NCBI GenBank assembly: GCA_040387475.1
Contig: JAZKDT010000019.1
Coordinates: 124,001 to 188,000, forward strand
Length of the DNA stretch: 64,000 bases
Reading direction: 5' to 3'
From: UBA4416 sp040387475
GTDB lineage: Bacteria > Bacteroidota > Bacteroidia > B-17B0 > Aurantibacillaceae
Within the stretch, counting starts at the first letter, position 1. Every line of letters begins with the position of its first letter. Of the stretch, positions 42,441 through 51,477 are shown piece by piece. A model generated the notes under the pieces. It was given only the letters and a program-made list of their open reading frames with translations, made no database searches and was not told the origin of the DNA. A program made the translations under genes and the position numbers.

Positions 42441-43469
42441 ATGCAGCCTCTCGTGTCCATATTATTTCCTTGTTACAATGCCGAAAAATATTTGAAATAT
42501 TCGTTGGAGAGCATTTTAACTCAGGACTATCAAAATTTGCAAATATTATGTATCAATGATGGCTCCACAGATTCTACACTAATTATATTAGAGAAATATA
42601 AAAAAAGGGATGATCGAATAGTTATTATTAATAACGAGTTAAATCTTGGACTGATAGAATCGTTAAATAGGGCATTGAAATTTATTAGTGGAAGTTATTT
42701 TGCAAGAATGGATGCCGATGACTATTCAACGCCAAATAGAATAAGTACTCAGATGAAATTTATGGAATTGAATCCTGAGGTTGATATCGTATCGTCTGCG
42801 TATAATTATTTTGAAATTGATAGTATCCCAGGACGATACGTAGCTCCGATAGCAAGTAAACTAAACTCGTTACGATTCTTATCTCTATTTTCTACCCCGT
42901 TAACTCATGCTTCTATACTAGGAAAAACTTCGATTGTGCGTTCCGGGCAATATGTTTACGATTCTGATTATCCTCATGCCGAGGATTTTGAACTATTTTC
43001 CAGATTGGTTTGGAACGGGGTAAGGATTGCAACACTCCGAGACTCACTTTATTGGGTTAGAATTCACCAGGAGAGTGTTTCTGCCAAATATAATAACATT
43101 CAATTTCAGACTAACGTGAAGATCATTCAAAGGAATATTTACCAATTTTTAAAGATGAACATTTCAATGGAGTCTACTATTATTGGATTATTAGGCTGCA
43201 GGATAAAGAACCCGATTTCGATAAAACAGATGAAGCAGGCTTTTTTAGTGTTCGATGGGTGTATGCGTTCGATAAAACAAAGCGCATCACCGGATGAGAT
43301 AGATGAAATCAAGGCCTATTTATCTAGTCATAAATTAAATATGATCGTTCAAGCAAATAAAGTCGGTTTTCAAATATTGGGTTTGCGCAATATTCTTTTT
43401 CTAACTCAGTCGTTTTTTTTACTGGATTTTAAGCAAATGCGGAAATTACTCAGTAAAATGATTGGGTGA
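42441..43469 (+). CDS. Family 2 glycosyltransferase
   Basis: From ATG 42441 the protein is 342 aa. The N-terminal GT-A domain is classical: PLVSILFPCYNAEKYLKYSLESILTQDY, CINDGSTDSTLIILEKY and the DxD motif YFARMDADDYS, then HAEDFELFSRLVWNG. The C-terminal third is helical and unlike known domains. An upstream TTG in frame (42432) overlaps the promoter element, so the ATG is preferred. It starts the second plus-strand run of the polysaccharide locus. Confidence 0.93.
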   Translation: MQPLVSILFPCYNAEKYLKYSLESILTQDYQNLQILCINDGSTDSTLIILEKYKKRDDRIVIINNELNLGLIESLNRALKFISGSYFARMDADDYSTPNRISTQMKFMELNPEVDIVSSAYNYFEIDSIPGRYVAPIASKLNSLRFLSLFSTPLTHASILGKTSIVRSGQYVYDSDYPHAEDFELFSRLVWNGVRIATLRDSLYWVRIHQESVSAKYNNIQFQTNVKIIQRNIYQFLKMNISMESTIIGLLGCRIKNPISIKQMKQAFLVFDGCMRSIKQSASPDEIDEIKAYLSSHKLNMIVQANKVGFQILGLRNILFLTQSFFLLDFKQMRKLLSKMIG

Positions 43470-43560
43470 TTTTGCCTATAGAATATTTGTTTTACTATTT
43501 ATTTTTAAAAATAAAGTATTATTTTTAGGCTTTATTCAATATTCATTTTTCCATTATAAT

Positions 43561-43589
43561 TTGGACTTTTTATGATCTTTTTAGGTTTG
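43561..43589 (+). promoter_or_regulatory. Promoter before the transglutaminase-like gene
   Basis: TTG at 43561-43563 and TAGGTTTG at 43582-43589 are separated by 18 nt, a full -33/-7 match. Transcription would begin near 43596, about 13 nt before the GTG start at 43609. It probably drives the run from the transglutaminase-like gene towards the formyltransferase. Confidence 0.6.
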
Positions 43590-43608
43590 TATATATTAAA
43601 TAATTAAA

Positions 43609-44421
43609 GTGATAGAGAACCTGAAAATTAAACTGATCATTTCTTTTGTGCTTTTTTGTGTTACTAGCGGTTTACTTCTTATAGATAAACCCGTGCCTTA
43701 TCGCATTAATTATTCGGCGGCTAGTAAAGAAATGTTTTTGCCTGAGCTTAAACGACTGAATTCAACCGATGCGGTTTATAATTACGCTGATAGTGTTTAT
43801 TTGGCGCTTAACTTAGCTGACTTTGATACCACCCGATATGTGAAAGTGGTGAGTGGAACAGTCAAGAGGCGTTTTTACCATGGATTATCCTGTTATTCTT
43901 TATCACAAAACTGGATATGTTATACGTTAGGTGAAATATGCTGGTCACATATTTCAGCAATTGTTAACCCTGACGATATTCTTGGATATCCGGAAGGATT
44001 ATGTAGTCAGCAAAACATAATTTTTATGGAGGTATTGAGGAAGAAAGGAATTACTACCAGAACGGTAGGCTTAGGGGTTGAGGAAGGTCCTGGCCACTTT
44101 TTATGTGAAGTGCGTTATAACAATGGTTGGCATTTGTACGATGTGGATGTGGAGCCTAATTGGAAGGCGACGGTTTTTAACCACGAAAGCCTTGAATTGT
44201 TATTGAAAAATAAAGAAGAGTTATATAAAATATACGACGGTAGGCTCCCAAAATCAACTATTGACACGATGATAAAAAAAATATCGTATGGAGTGCCCAA
44301 TAAATTTCCTGCTCACAATATGTATATATTTCAAAAATTCACTAAGATAATCACGTATGTTCTTCCTGTTTTCTTTTTACTGTTGTTTTTGTGGTTTTAC
44401 AGAAAACGGAAACATATTTAA
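43609..44421 (+). CDS. Transglutaminase-like protein with membrane segments at both ends
   Basis: A 270-aa protein (GTG start) with a hydrophobic segment at about 8-26 and another at about 243-263, ending in a basic tail (YRKRKHI). Between them is a transglutaminase-like core: Cys in YPEGLCSQQNIIFMEVLRKKGITTRTVGL, His in GPGHFLCEVRYNNGWHLYD and Asp in YDVDVEP, so the Cys-His-Asp triad is complete. The active domain should face the periplasm. Such folds act as cysteine proteases or amide-forming enzymes; the role in a polysaccharide locus is unclear. Its GTG follows a good promoter. Confidence 0.72.
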   Translation: MIENLKIKLIISFVLFCVTSGLLLIDKPVPYRINYSAASKEMFLPELKRLNSTDAVYNYADSVYLALNLADFDTTRYVKVVSGTVKRRFYHGLSCYSLSQNWICYTLGEICWSHISAIVNPDDILGYPEGLCSQQNIIFMEVLRKKGITTRTVGLGVEEGPGHFLCEVRYNNGWHLYDVDVEPNWKATVFNHESLELLLKNKEELYKIYDGRLPKSTIDTMIKKISYGVPNKFPAHNMYIFQKFTKIITYVLPVFFLLLFLWFYRKRKHI

Positions 44422-44478
44422 TAATTTTCCATTGTTAATTAATAATTTTTTTAATTAATGACTATCTTCAGTTAGTAT

Positions 44479-45390
44479 ATGGTTAAAAATTTTCTATTTC
44501 ACAGAGTTAGCCCGGAACGTGATGTTTTGTGGGATCCCATGGACGTTAAGTTATTTGATAAATGCATCCGCTATATCAGCAGAAATTATGATGTGGTTAC
44601 AATTGAAAGTCTTCCACGGTTATCGCCCGGTAAAAAATATGCAACTATATCTTTCGACGACGGATATAAAGATAATATTATCTATGCACTGCCCATATTG
44701 GAAACCTACGGCGTTAAAGCTTCTTTTTACATCGTTACAGACTGCATAAATAATAATATCCCTACCTGGACTTACATTTTAGATTATCTTTTTAATCATA
44801 CACGGAAAATTAAAATACATCTTGACTTTGATTTTATCAATAAAGAGTTTAGAGAAAATAACATAGATACCAGCGCTGCCCGAATCACTATCGTAAAAAA
44901 ATTAAAGCCTGCTTTAAAAATTCTTAACCATGACCAGCGAACTTTAGTTTTAAATGAAGTAATTTCTGTGTTAAATGATGTTACTATACCTGATTTAATG
45001 ATGAGTTGGAATGACCTGGAGATATTGAAAAGTAAAGGACATCTTGTAGGGTCTCATACTGTTTCACATTGTATGTTAGGAACGATGACCGATGAAACAC
45101 AAATAGAGTATGAGTTGAAGGCCTCCGCGTTGGAAATTGAAAAGAGACTTGGATTTTTTCCGGATACAATATCTTATCCTGTCGGAAGCTATAACGACAC
45201 AACCATCCGCTTAAGTAAAGCTGTTGGTTACAAGATAGGATTAGCAGTAAATCAAGATGTTTTTATTCCGCAGCGCGACAGTGTTTATGAAATACCACGA
45301 ATCGAATTGTATAACGAGTCTTGGTTTAAAACCAAATTAAGAATTAGCCATACGTTAGAACACATAAAAAAAATAGTAAAGTATAGATGA
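44479..45390 (+). CDS. Polysaccharide deacetylase family protein (NodB-like)
   Basis: The 303-aa protein has the NodB motif pattern: motif 1 ISFDDGYKDNI with catalytic-type Asp-Asp, motif 2 VGSHTVSHCMLG (His-x3-His), and motif 3/4 around FFPDTISYPVGSYNDTTIRLSKAVGYKIGLAV. An extra helical insert (about 105-165) lies between motifs 1 and 2. It has no clear signal peptide, so it may act on cytoplasmic lipid-linked or nucleotide-linked precursors. It overlaps the formyltransferase gene by ATGA, which suggests that deacetylation of an amino sugar is followed by formylation. Confidence 0.9.
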   Translation: MVKNFLFHRVSPERDVLWDPMDVKLFDKCIRYISRNYDVVTIESLPRLSPGKKYATISFDDGYKDNIIYALPILETYGVKASFYIVTDCINNNIPTWTYILDYLFNHTRKIKIHLDFDFINKEFRENNIDTSAARITIVKKLKPALKILNHDQRTLVLNEVISVLNDVTIPDLMMSWNDLEILKSKGHLVGSHTVSHCMLGTMTDETQIEYELKASALEIEKRLGFFPDTISYPVGSYNDTTIRLSKAVGYKIGLAVNQDVFIPQRDSVYEIPRIELYNESWFKTKLRISHTLEHIKKIVKYR

Positions 45391-46205
45391 GGATTGTTTT
45401 ATGGATAGGAAACGGGGCTAACCAAAAGGCTTTGGCTAATAAAATACATGAGAGATATAAAATTGATCTCATTGTGATAGAAAATAAAAAGTCGGTAGGT
45501 GGAGTTACGTTTAAAAAAATGTTTAACCGGATAGCTGATAAATTATTGTTTTCTTCTATAAACCGGGCATGGGAATATATGCTAAGCTATTATAATAGAA
45601 AATTTGTTGATTATCCCGAAGTAAGAAGGGTGTATGTAGAAAATATTAATAGTGAGATTGTTTATCACGAAACAAACGTTGCTGACCCTCATTTGATTAT
45701 AGTATCAGGCACGAGTATGATCAAAGAGCGGCATTTGTCACTTGATCCTCAAATTGGTTTGCTAAATCTGCATACAGGACTGTCTCCATACGTAAAAGGT
45801 GGGCCAAATTGTACAAATTGGTGTATTTCCAACAACGAAATGTATCTAATTGGAAATACTGTTATGTGGATAGATAAAGGAATTGACTCAGGTAACATAG
45901 TTGCAACCGAATGCACCCCATTTACCGGTCATGAATCTTTGAATGATGTTCACCTAAAGGTGATGGAACATGCGCATGCACTTTATTTAAATGCGATCAA
46001 CTTAATAGTTAGTGGTGAATTTTCAAATGTAAAGCAGGAGGAAATAGGTAAAGGGAAAACTTATTATACAAAAGAATGGAATATTAGTCAAAAATTAAAC
46101 TTACTAAAAAATTTCAAAAAATTTAGCGCCGTGGTTGCTTCCAACGATTATAAGTTAAAACAGGCGAGTGTAAAAACAGTTGCTTTTAAATCAAAATTAA
46201 AATAA
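45387..46205 (+). CDS. Formyltransferase-family protein
   Basis: At 272 aa, it contains the formyltransferase core: the Asn-His pair in LLNLHTGLSPYVKGGPNCTNW and the Asp region VMWIDKGIDSGNIVATEC. These match the N-H-D catalytic set of methionyl-tRNA and sugar formyltransferases that use N10-formyl-tetrahydrofolate. The N-terminal about 90 residues are atypical, and there is no C-terminal tRNA domain. Coupled by ATGA to a deacetylase, so it probably formylates a freed amino group on a sugar. Confidence 0.87.
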   Translation: MRIVLWIGNGANQKALANKIHERYKIDLIVIENKKSVGGVTFKKMFNRIADKLLFSSINRAWEYMLSYYNRKFVDYPEVRRVYVENINSEIVYHETNVADPHLIIVSGTSMIKERHLSLDPQIGLLNLHTGLSPYVKGGPNCTNWCISNNEMYLIGNTVMWIDKGIDSGNIVATECTPFTGHESLNDVHLKVMEHAHALYLNAINLIVSGEFSNVKQEEIGKGKTYYTKEWNISQKLNLLKNFKKFSAVVASNDYKLKQASVKTVAFKSKLK

Positions 46206-46213
46206 CATATTAG

Positions 46214-46221
46214 TATCTTTG
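46214..46221 (+). promoter_or_regulatory. -7 element of the asparagine synthase-like gene
   Basis: TATCTTTG matches TAnnTTTG, 31 nt upstream of the ATG at 46253. No TTG at proper spacing, so it is a half-match. Confidence 0.4.
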
Positions 46222-46252
46222 TTCTAATTGTATTTAAAGGTGATTCATTAAT

Positions 46253-48157
46253 ATGTGCGGAATATCAGGATTTATAGATTTCAGTAAAAACTCTTCTACT
46301 GAAGACCTGTATAAAATGACAGATACACTTTATCACAGGGGCCCTGAAGCTTCCGGCTATCAGATAATTGAAGCTGAACATGCAAAAATAGGTCTGGGTC
46401 ATAGAAGGCTATCAATTATTGATTTATCAGAATCCGGCAAGCAACCGATGCAATTCAAGCATTTGTGGATTACATTTAATGGAGAAGTTTACAATTATCA
46501 GTCGATAAAAGCTGACCTTTCACTAAAAGGACATGTTTTTTTGGGACATTCAGATACAGAAGTTATTATTCACGCATTTATGGAGTGGGGAATTGCATGC
46601 GTCGACAAATTCATCGGCATGTTTGCTTTTGTAATTTATGATACCGAAAAGGATGAAATATATTGTGTGAGAGACAGAGCAGGCGTTAAACCATTTTTTT
46701 ATTATTGGTATAACGGATTGTTTTTATTTGCATCTGAATTAAAGGCGTTTCACGCTCATCCATCTTTTTTTAAGGAAATTAATATAGATGCAGTGGCCGC
46801 ATTTATGCAATATGGAAATGTACCAACTCCTCATTGTATTTTTAAAAATTGTTATAAACTGAAACCCGGGCATATTCTGAAATTCGAAAATTCGACAAGG
46901 CAATATAGTATTCAAAAATATTGGGATGTTTACGATGCTTACAATAAGCCTAAATTGGATATTTCATTTGATGAGGCAAAAACTGAAACGGAGAAAATTT
47001 TAAAATCGGCATTCGATTTAAGAATGATCTCTGACGTTCCGGTGGGAGTTTTTTTAAGTGGAGGGTACGATAGCGCTAGTTTGACCGCAATACTGCAGAA
47101 AGACCGGCCTGAAAAATTAAAAACGTTTACCATTGGCGTTCCAGATATTGGATTGGATGAATCAAAATACGCCAAAGAGGTGGCGAATTATTTAGGGACC
47201 GACCACTATGAATATCAATGTACCGAAAAGGATGCTTTAGAATTGCTTCCGGAACTCCCTTATTATTATGATGAGCCATTTGGTGATCAAAGCGCCCTAC
47301 CCACAACTCTTGTTTGTAAAATGGCAAAACAACAAGTAACAGTAGCCTTAAGTGCCGACGCAGGTGACGAGGTTTTTGCAGGATACAACCGGTATGATTA
47401 CATAATGAAGCATGGAGATATGCTCAATCAAATTCCTGCATTTATGAGAAGAAGCACCGCGGGTTTGATGAATCTTATTTCAGCAGATCATATTCCCATA
47501 ATGCGCAAGAAATATAATTTCCATAACAGGTATGAGAAACTGAAATCACTGTTAAAAGATCCGTCTCCAAAAAACATCATGTTAAGTTTAAGCCAACAAT
47601 TTGATGAACAAGAAGTTTCCAAATTATTGACGTCCCATTCGAACACGATTGAAACAGCTTACCAAAGTGATAATTTACTCAAACAATATCACACTCCGTT
47701 ATCCTATATGATGGCAATTGATTACCAAACTTATTTATTGGATGATATTTTACAAAAAGTTGACCGTGCTGCAATGTCGGTAAGTTTAGAGGGAAGAGAG
47801 CCGTTTTTAGATCATCGGGTGATTGAGTGGGCCGCACAGTTGCCTGATAATTATAAGTATAATAAAGGAATTAAAAAGTATATATTAAAGGAAATTGTTC
47901 ATCAATACATCCCAAAAGAATTAATGGATAGGCCAAAAATGGGGTTTGCTATACCCATTGAAAACTGGCTAAGCATTGATTTAAAGGATCAGGTGTTACA
48001 CTATTTGAAGTTCGAACGAATTAACACTCAAGGCATTTTTAATGCGTTAACAGTACAGAAATTAAAAAATGATTTTTACTCGGGGCGAAAAGAATATGCT
48101 CTAAAAATATGGTATTTACTGATGTTCCAAATGTGGTATGAAAAGTGGATGGAGTAG
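46253..48157 (+). CDS. asnB: Asparagine synthase (glutamine-hydrolysing) family protein
   Basis: A 634-aa AsnB-type enzyme. The N-terminal glutaminase domain starts MCGISGF with the nucleophile Cys2, then YHRGPEASGY, LGHRRLSIIDLS and TFNGEVYNYQ. The synthetase domain has the PPi loop FLSGGYDSAS, then LSADAGDEVFAGYNRY and DILQKVDRAAMSVSLEGREPFLDHRVIEWA. It makes amides from acids with Gln and ATP. In a polysaccharide locus AsnB homologs may amidate uronic acids rather than make asparagine; the sequence cannot decide. Confidence 0.95.
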   Translation: MCGISGFIDFSKNSSTEDLYKMTDTLYHRGPEASGYQIIEAEHAKIGLGHRRLSIIDLSESGKQPMQFKHLWITFNGEVYNYQSIKADLSLKGHVFLGHSDTEVIIHAFMEWGIACVDKFIGMFAFVIYDTEKDEIYCVRDRAGVKPFFYYWYNGLFLFASELKAFHAHPSFFKEINIDAVAAFMQYGNVPTPHCIFKNCYKLKPGHILKFENSTRQYSIQKYWDVYDAYNKPKLDISFDEAKTETEKILKSAFDLRMISDVPVGVFLSGGYDSASLTAILQKDRPEKLKTFTIGVPDIGLDESKYAKEVANYLGTDHYEYQCTEKDALELLPELPYYYDEPFGDQSALPTTLVCKMAKQQVTVALSADAGDEVFAGYNRYDYIMKHGDMLNQIPAFMRRSTAGLMNLISADHIPIMRKKYNFHNRYEKLKSLLKDPSPKNIMLSLSQQFDEQEVSKLLTSHSNTIETAYQSDNLLKQYHTPLSYMMAIDYQTYLLDDILQKVDRAAMSVSLEGREPFLDHRVIEWAAQLPDNYKYNKGIKKYILKEIVHQYIPKELMDRPKMGFAIPIENWLSIDLKDQVLHYLKFERINTQGIFNALTVQKLKNDFYSGRKEYALKIWYLLMFQMWYEKWME

Positions 48158-48203
48158 AAATTGATCGAGCCTTCTGATTTAGTTTTATTATATTTACATT
48201 AAA

Positions 48204-48800
48204 ATGAAAAGGATGGTTTACAATTTCTTATTTTTTATTAGAAGCATCAGGCTACTCCCTCATTTCGTTTTATTTCATTTTAGTAAGCAAAATACCCTCA
48301 TATCCTATGACATCACACGGTGGATGGAGGTACTTAAGATCAACGGTAATTTGAAAATTGGTTTTTTTAAGTTAATGTTGTTTTATCCTGAATTTAGAAA
48401 TTTATTTTATTACCGTGTTGGGCATGGTGCCTCAAAATATGTTTATTTTTTATGCCCTAAAATGAATACCCTTTTTATTAATTGTTCAACTATTGGTCGT
48501 GGTTTATTCATTCAGCACGGTTTTGCAACAATTATCGAAGCCAACAGTATAGGCGATAATTGTTGGATCAATCAGCAAGTTACGATTGGATTCTCTAATT
48601 CAAAAGATTGTCCAACTATTTTGGATAATGTTACCATCACAGCGGGTGCAAAAGTAATCGGAAACGTCATCATTGGCAATAATTCAGTAGTGGGTGCAAA
48701 TTCTGTAGTAGTTAAAAATGTGCCGGACAACTGCGTGGTAGTCGGGGTTCCTGCTGTTATTATTAAAAAGAATGGAATTAAAGTAAAAGAATCTCTTTAA
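48204..48800 (+). CDS. Hexapeptide-repeat acetyltransferase (serine acetyltransferase-like)
   Basis: This 198-aa protein has an N-terminal helical part (1-90) and a left-handed beta-helix (about 95-185) with hexapeptide repeats: TLFINCSTIGRGLFIQHGFATIIEA, SIGDNCWINQQVTIGFSN, TILDNVTITAGAKVIGNVIIGNNSVVGANSVVVKNVPDNCVVVGVPAVIIKK. It resembles CysE/WbbJ-type enzymes that acetylate serine or sugars from acetyl-CoA. In this locus a sugar or lipid-linked glycan is the likely target. Its 3' end overlaps the convergent membrane-protein gene by 4 nt. Confidence 0.92.
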   Translation: MKRMVYNFLFFIRSIRLLPHFVLFHFSKQNTLISYDITRWMEVLKINGNLKIGFFKLMLFYPEFRNLFYYRVGHGASKYVYFLCPKMNTLFINCSTIGRGLFIQHGFATIIEANSIGDNCWINQQVTIGFSNSKDCPTILDNVTITAGAKVIGNVIIGNNSVVGANSVVVKNVPDNCVVVGVPAVIIKKNGIKVKESL

Positions 48801-50137
48801 AATTTCATTTTTGTACCGCTTTGTTTTTCGTATAAATGTCTTAACATAAATATACCCGCTACAAAAAACGGGAGTTCCGGAATCCTTAACCGAACAAGGG
48901 ATCCGAAATTGGCAACTGTTAACCCAACAGAAAACGCGAAAAAAATTGAAAATAACATGCAAAATAAGAGCATTGGATTTTTTCTGATTAACGAAAAGAA
49001 TCCGATAAATTTTAGTTTAAAAAGAAGAAATACAGTAAGAATTAATAAATAAGTATTCTCCAAAGAGGATATAAACATAACCGGGTTTCTTACATCCCAT
49101 AGAGCTGGCCTGAAAATTCCGGAAAAAATGGCAATAGGTGCTTTTGCAGCGATGCCCCCAATAGTCGCATCAAATTCTCCAATGTCGTAGCTTTTTCCAC
49201 CATAGTAATCGGCTTTCATATCTTGTTGCGTTACTACAGCTTTATCCAATACCTGATCAACCTTATATTGACCTAAGTTATCGCCCATATTATCTAAAGC
49301 CAGATAACCCGTTACGCCACCCAAAGTTAAAATAATCGGTGTAGCAACAATCCTAACAAAACCATGATTTATTTTTTTTACTAAATTGTTACTCAGCCAC
49401 AATATAGATCCTGGCAATAGGGCAAAGAAAATATAAGGCTTAATCGCCAGAATCATGAAAGAAGAAATAAACAGGTAAATTCCAAACGACATTTTTCGTT
49501 GTTTTTTTATGAAAAAATTGTAGAATGCATAGGTAAACCAACCAACTGCTGATAATGTGAATGAGTCTTTCATTAAGCCTGATCCCCAGAAAATGCAGGA
49601 TGGAATAAACAAACAAGCAATGGCAAATTCTCTTTTCAGATCGGGAAATTCGGTTAAAAATGTTTGATACAATTTCCACATACCTCCATATGTAAACCAA
49701 GCTACTAAAATAGCACTCGAGAAATATGAATGAAAACCTACTGAAACAATGGGGATGAGAAGGCGTACCACAAAATAGGCGTGGCTATCTCTACCGCCAT
49801 AAACAGGATAGCCGGTAGAATCATCAAAAGCAAAATATTTACCTTTGGCATCCCCAAACCAGGCTGTCCAGAAATCTCCCTGATCTTTAAAAAACAAATT
49901 TGAATAGGCAGATGCACTTTGATGATAGTTTGTAGTATCGCCGCCGTCGTAATAGAAAAAATAAATTAGCCCCAGTGCAATAGCTCCCCCAATTCTAACC
50001 AGTAATCCTCTCGTAAAATAAGCGTATTCGGGATTTGTTCTGATATTTTTTTTGGTGACCCAATAACCATAAGCTATTGCTGCCAATATATAGAATGGCG
50101 GTAGTAATAAATCAAGAATAGTAAGAGAATCATTCAT
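48797..50137 (-). CDS. Multi-pass membrane protein, polysaccharide polymerase-like
   Basis: From ATG 50137 the protein is 446 aa (the frame opens at GTG 50164). It has about eleven transmembrane segments. The first periplasmic loop (about 55-120) is large and polar (YDGGDTTNYHQSASAYSNLF, AFDDSTGYPVYGGRDSHAYFVVR) and the next segments contain LKREFAIACLFIPSCIFWGSGLMKDS. The look is that of Wzy/EpsG-type polymerases or O-antigen ligases, but no decisive motif is seen. It is on the opposite strand to its neighbours. Membrane topology is firm; the role is inferred from location. Confidence 0.6.
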   Translation of the reverse strand: MNDSLTILDLLLPPFYILAAIAYGYWVTKKNIRTNPEYAYFTRGLLVRIGGAIALGLIYFFYYDGGDTTNYHQSASAYSNLFFKDQGDFWTAWFGDAKGKYFAFDDSTGYPVYGGRDSHAYFVVRLLIPIVSVGFHSYFSSAILVAWFTYGGMWKLYQTFLTEFPDLKREFAIACLFIPSCIFWGSGLMKDSFTLSAVGWFTYAFYNFFIKKQRKMSFGIYLFISSFMILAIKPYIFFALLPGSILWLSNNLVKKINHGFVRIVATPIILTLGGVTGYLALDNMGDNLGQYKVDQVLDKAVVTQQDMKADYYGGKSYDIGEFDATIGGIAAKAPIAIFSGIFRPALWDVRNPVMFISSLENTYLLILTVFLLFKLKFIGFFSLIRKNPMLLFCMLFSIFFAFSVGLTVANFGSLVRLRIPELPFFVAGIFMLRHLYEKQSGTKMKF

Positions 50138-50240
50138 TAATACTACGGCATTTAAAATTGACACAATACGCTTTACTTTTTACATTTTTAAGTAATAGCA
50201 TGGCTCACGCAACCATAAAAATACTATTTTTACTTCAATT

Positions 50241-51467
50241 ATGGCCACTACCAAAAGCTTTATATTTGTTTCAATTGATGGGATGACCGATCCTTTAGGC
50301 CAATCTCAGGTTTTGCCCTATATGCTTGGATTAGTGGAAAAGGGTTACAAGGTAAAGATCGTAAGTTGTGAAAAAAAAGAAAATTGGACACTACATCACA
50401 AAACCATTCAGGCTATTGTAGATAAAGCGGGGATAGAATGGAATTATGGTTTTTACAAAACAACAACTCCATTTGTGTCCCAGTTGCAAAATTTTTTGGC
50501 ATTAAAGAAAATTGTCATTTCAATGATTTCTGAAGCTAATTCCGTATTGCATTGTAGAAGTTATTTGCCAGGTTTGATAGGACTTTATTGTAAAAAAAAG
50601 TTTAACACGGGATTTATATTTGATATGCGTGGTTTTTGGGCCGACGAACGAATTGAAGGTGGAATATGGAGCAAAACAAATCCTATAGGCTCTTTTTTAT
50701 ATTCTTATTTCAAAAAAAAGGAAAAGGAAATGTTGGTTCAATCTGACGCTATTATTTCATTAACAAACCGCGCCAAATCTATTATTTTAGATTGGGGTTT
50801 GGGAATTGCCAAAGCTAAAATAACTGTTATACCTTGTTGCGCAGATCTTAATTTTTTTTCGAAAGTCTCTGTTGATAACCATAAACTAGCATCATTTCAA
50901 AATGCCTACCCACAATTAAAAGATAAATTTGTTTTAAGTTATGTGGGTTCGTTGGGAACCTGGTATATGGCAGATGAGATGTTGGCGTTCTACAAACAAT
51001 TATCGCAAAAAACGGAGAGTCATTTTTTGTTTATTACAAAAGATAGCGAAGAGCTGGTACACAAGGCTGCAAAAAAGCATGATGTTTCTGGTAACCAATT
51101 AACGGTGGTTTCATCTTCGAGGGCGGATATGCCTTATTTTATCTCATTATCAACCGCCTCTATATTTTTCATTAAACCATCATTTTCCAAATCAGCATCG
51201 TCACCTACAAAGATGGGAGAACTGCTCTCTATGGAAGTGCCGGTTGTTACTAATGCAGGAGTGGGTGATGTTGACAGCATCATTAAAGAGACAAAATGTG
51301 GGGTTATTATATCAGATTTTAACCAAAAAGAATATCAACAAGCAGTTTTAAATTTAATAGAAAATCGTAACTTGTATATGAGTAATACTGTGAATGCTGC
51401 AAATCGATACTTTTCATTAAAAGATGGTGTAGAGAAATATACTGCGGTTTATAGCTCGTTTATTTAA
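50241..51467 (+). CDS. Glycosyltransferase, GT4-like
   Basis: The 408-aa protein has an N-terminal half FIFVSIDGMTDPLGQSQVLPYMLGLVEKGYKVKIVSCEK and the GFIFDMRGFWADERIEGGIW acceptor region, followed by a donor-side half with KFVLSYVGSLGTWYMADEMLAFYKQL and KMGELLSMEVPVVTNAGVGDVDSII. These are typical of GT4-like enzymes in capsular clusters, including the DMRGFWADER element. It is 10 nt upstream of galE, so the two are cotranscribed. Confidence 0.9.
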   Translation: MATTKSFIFVSIDGMTDPLGQSQVLPYMLGLVEKGYKVKIVSCEKKENWTLHHKTIQAIVDKAGIEWNYGFYKTTTPFVSQLQNFLALKKIVISMISEANSVLHCRSYLPGLIGLYCKKKFNTGFIFDMRGFWADERIEGGIWSKTNPIGSFLYSYFKKKEKEMLVQSDAIISLTNRAKSIILDWGLGIAKAKITVIPCCADLNFFSKVSVDNHKLASFQNAYPQLKDKFVLSYVGSLGTWYMADEMLAFYKQLSQKTESHFLFITKDSEELVHKAAKKHDVSGNQLTVVSSSRADMPYFISLSTASIFFIKPSFSKSASSPTKMGELLSMEVPVVTNAGVGDVDSIIKETKCGVIISDFNQKEYQQAVLNLIENRNLYMSNTVNAANRYFSLKDGVEKYTAVYSSFI

Positions 51468-51477
51468 AAATTATATT

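Noticed and set aside
50225..50232. TATTTTTA just before the glycosyltransferase at 50241
   Set aside because: The last base differs from the TAnnTTTG consensus and there is no -33 TTG, so it was not counted with the leaderless candidates.
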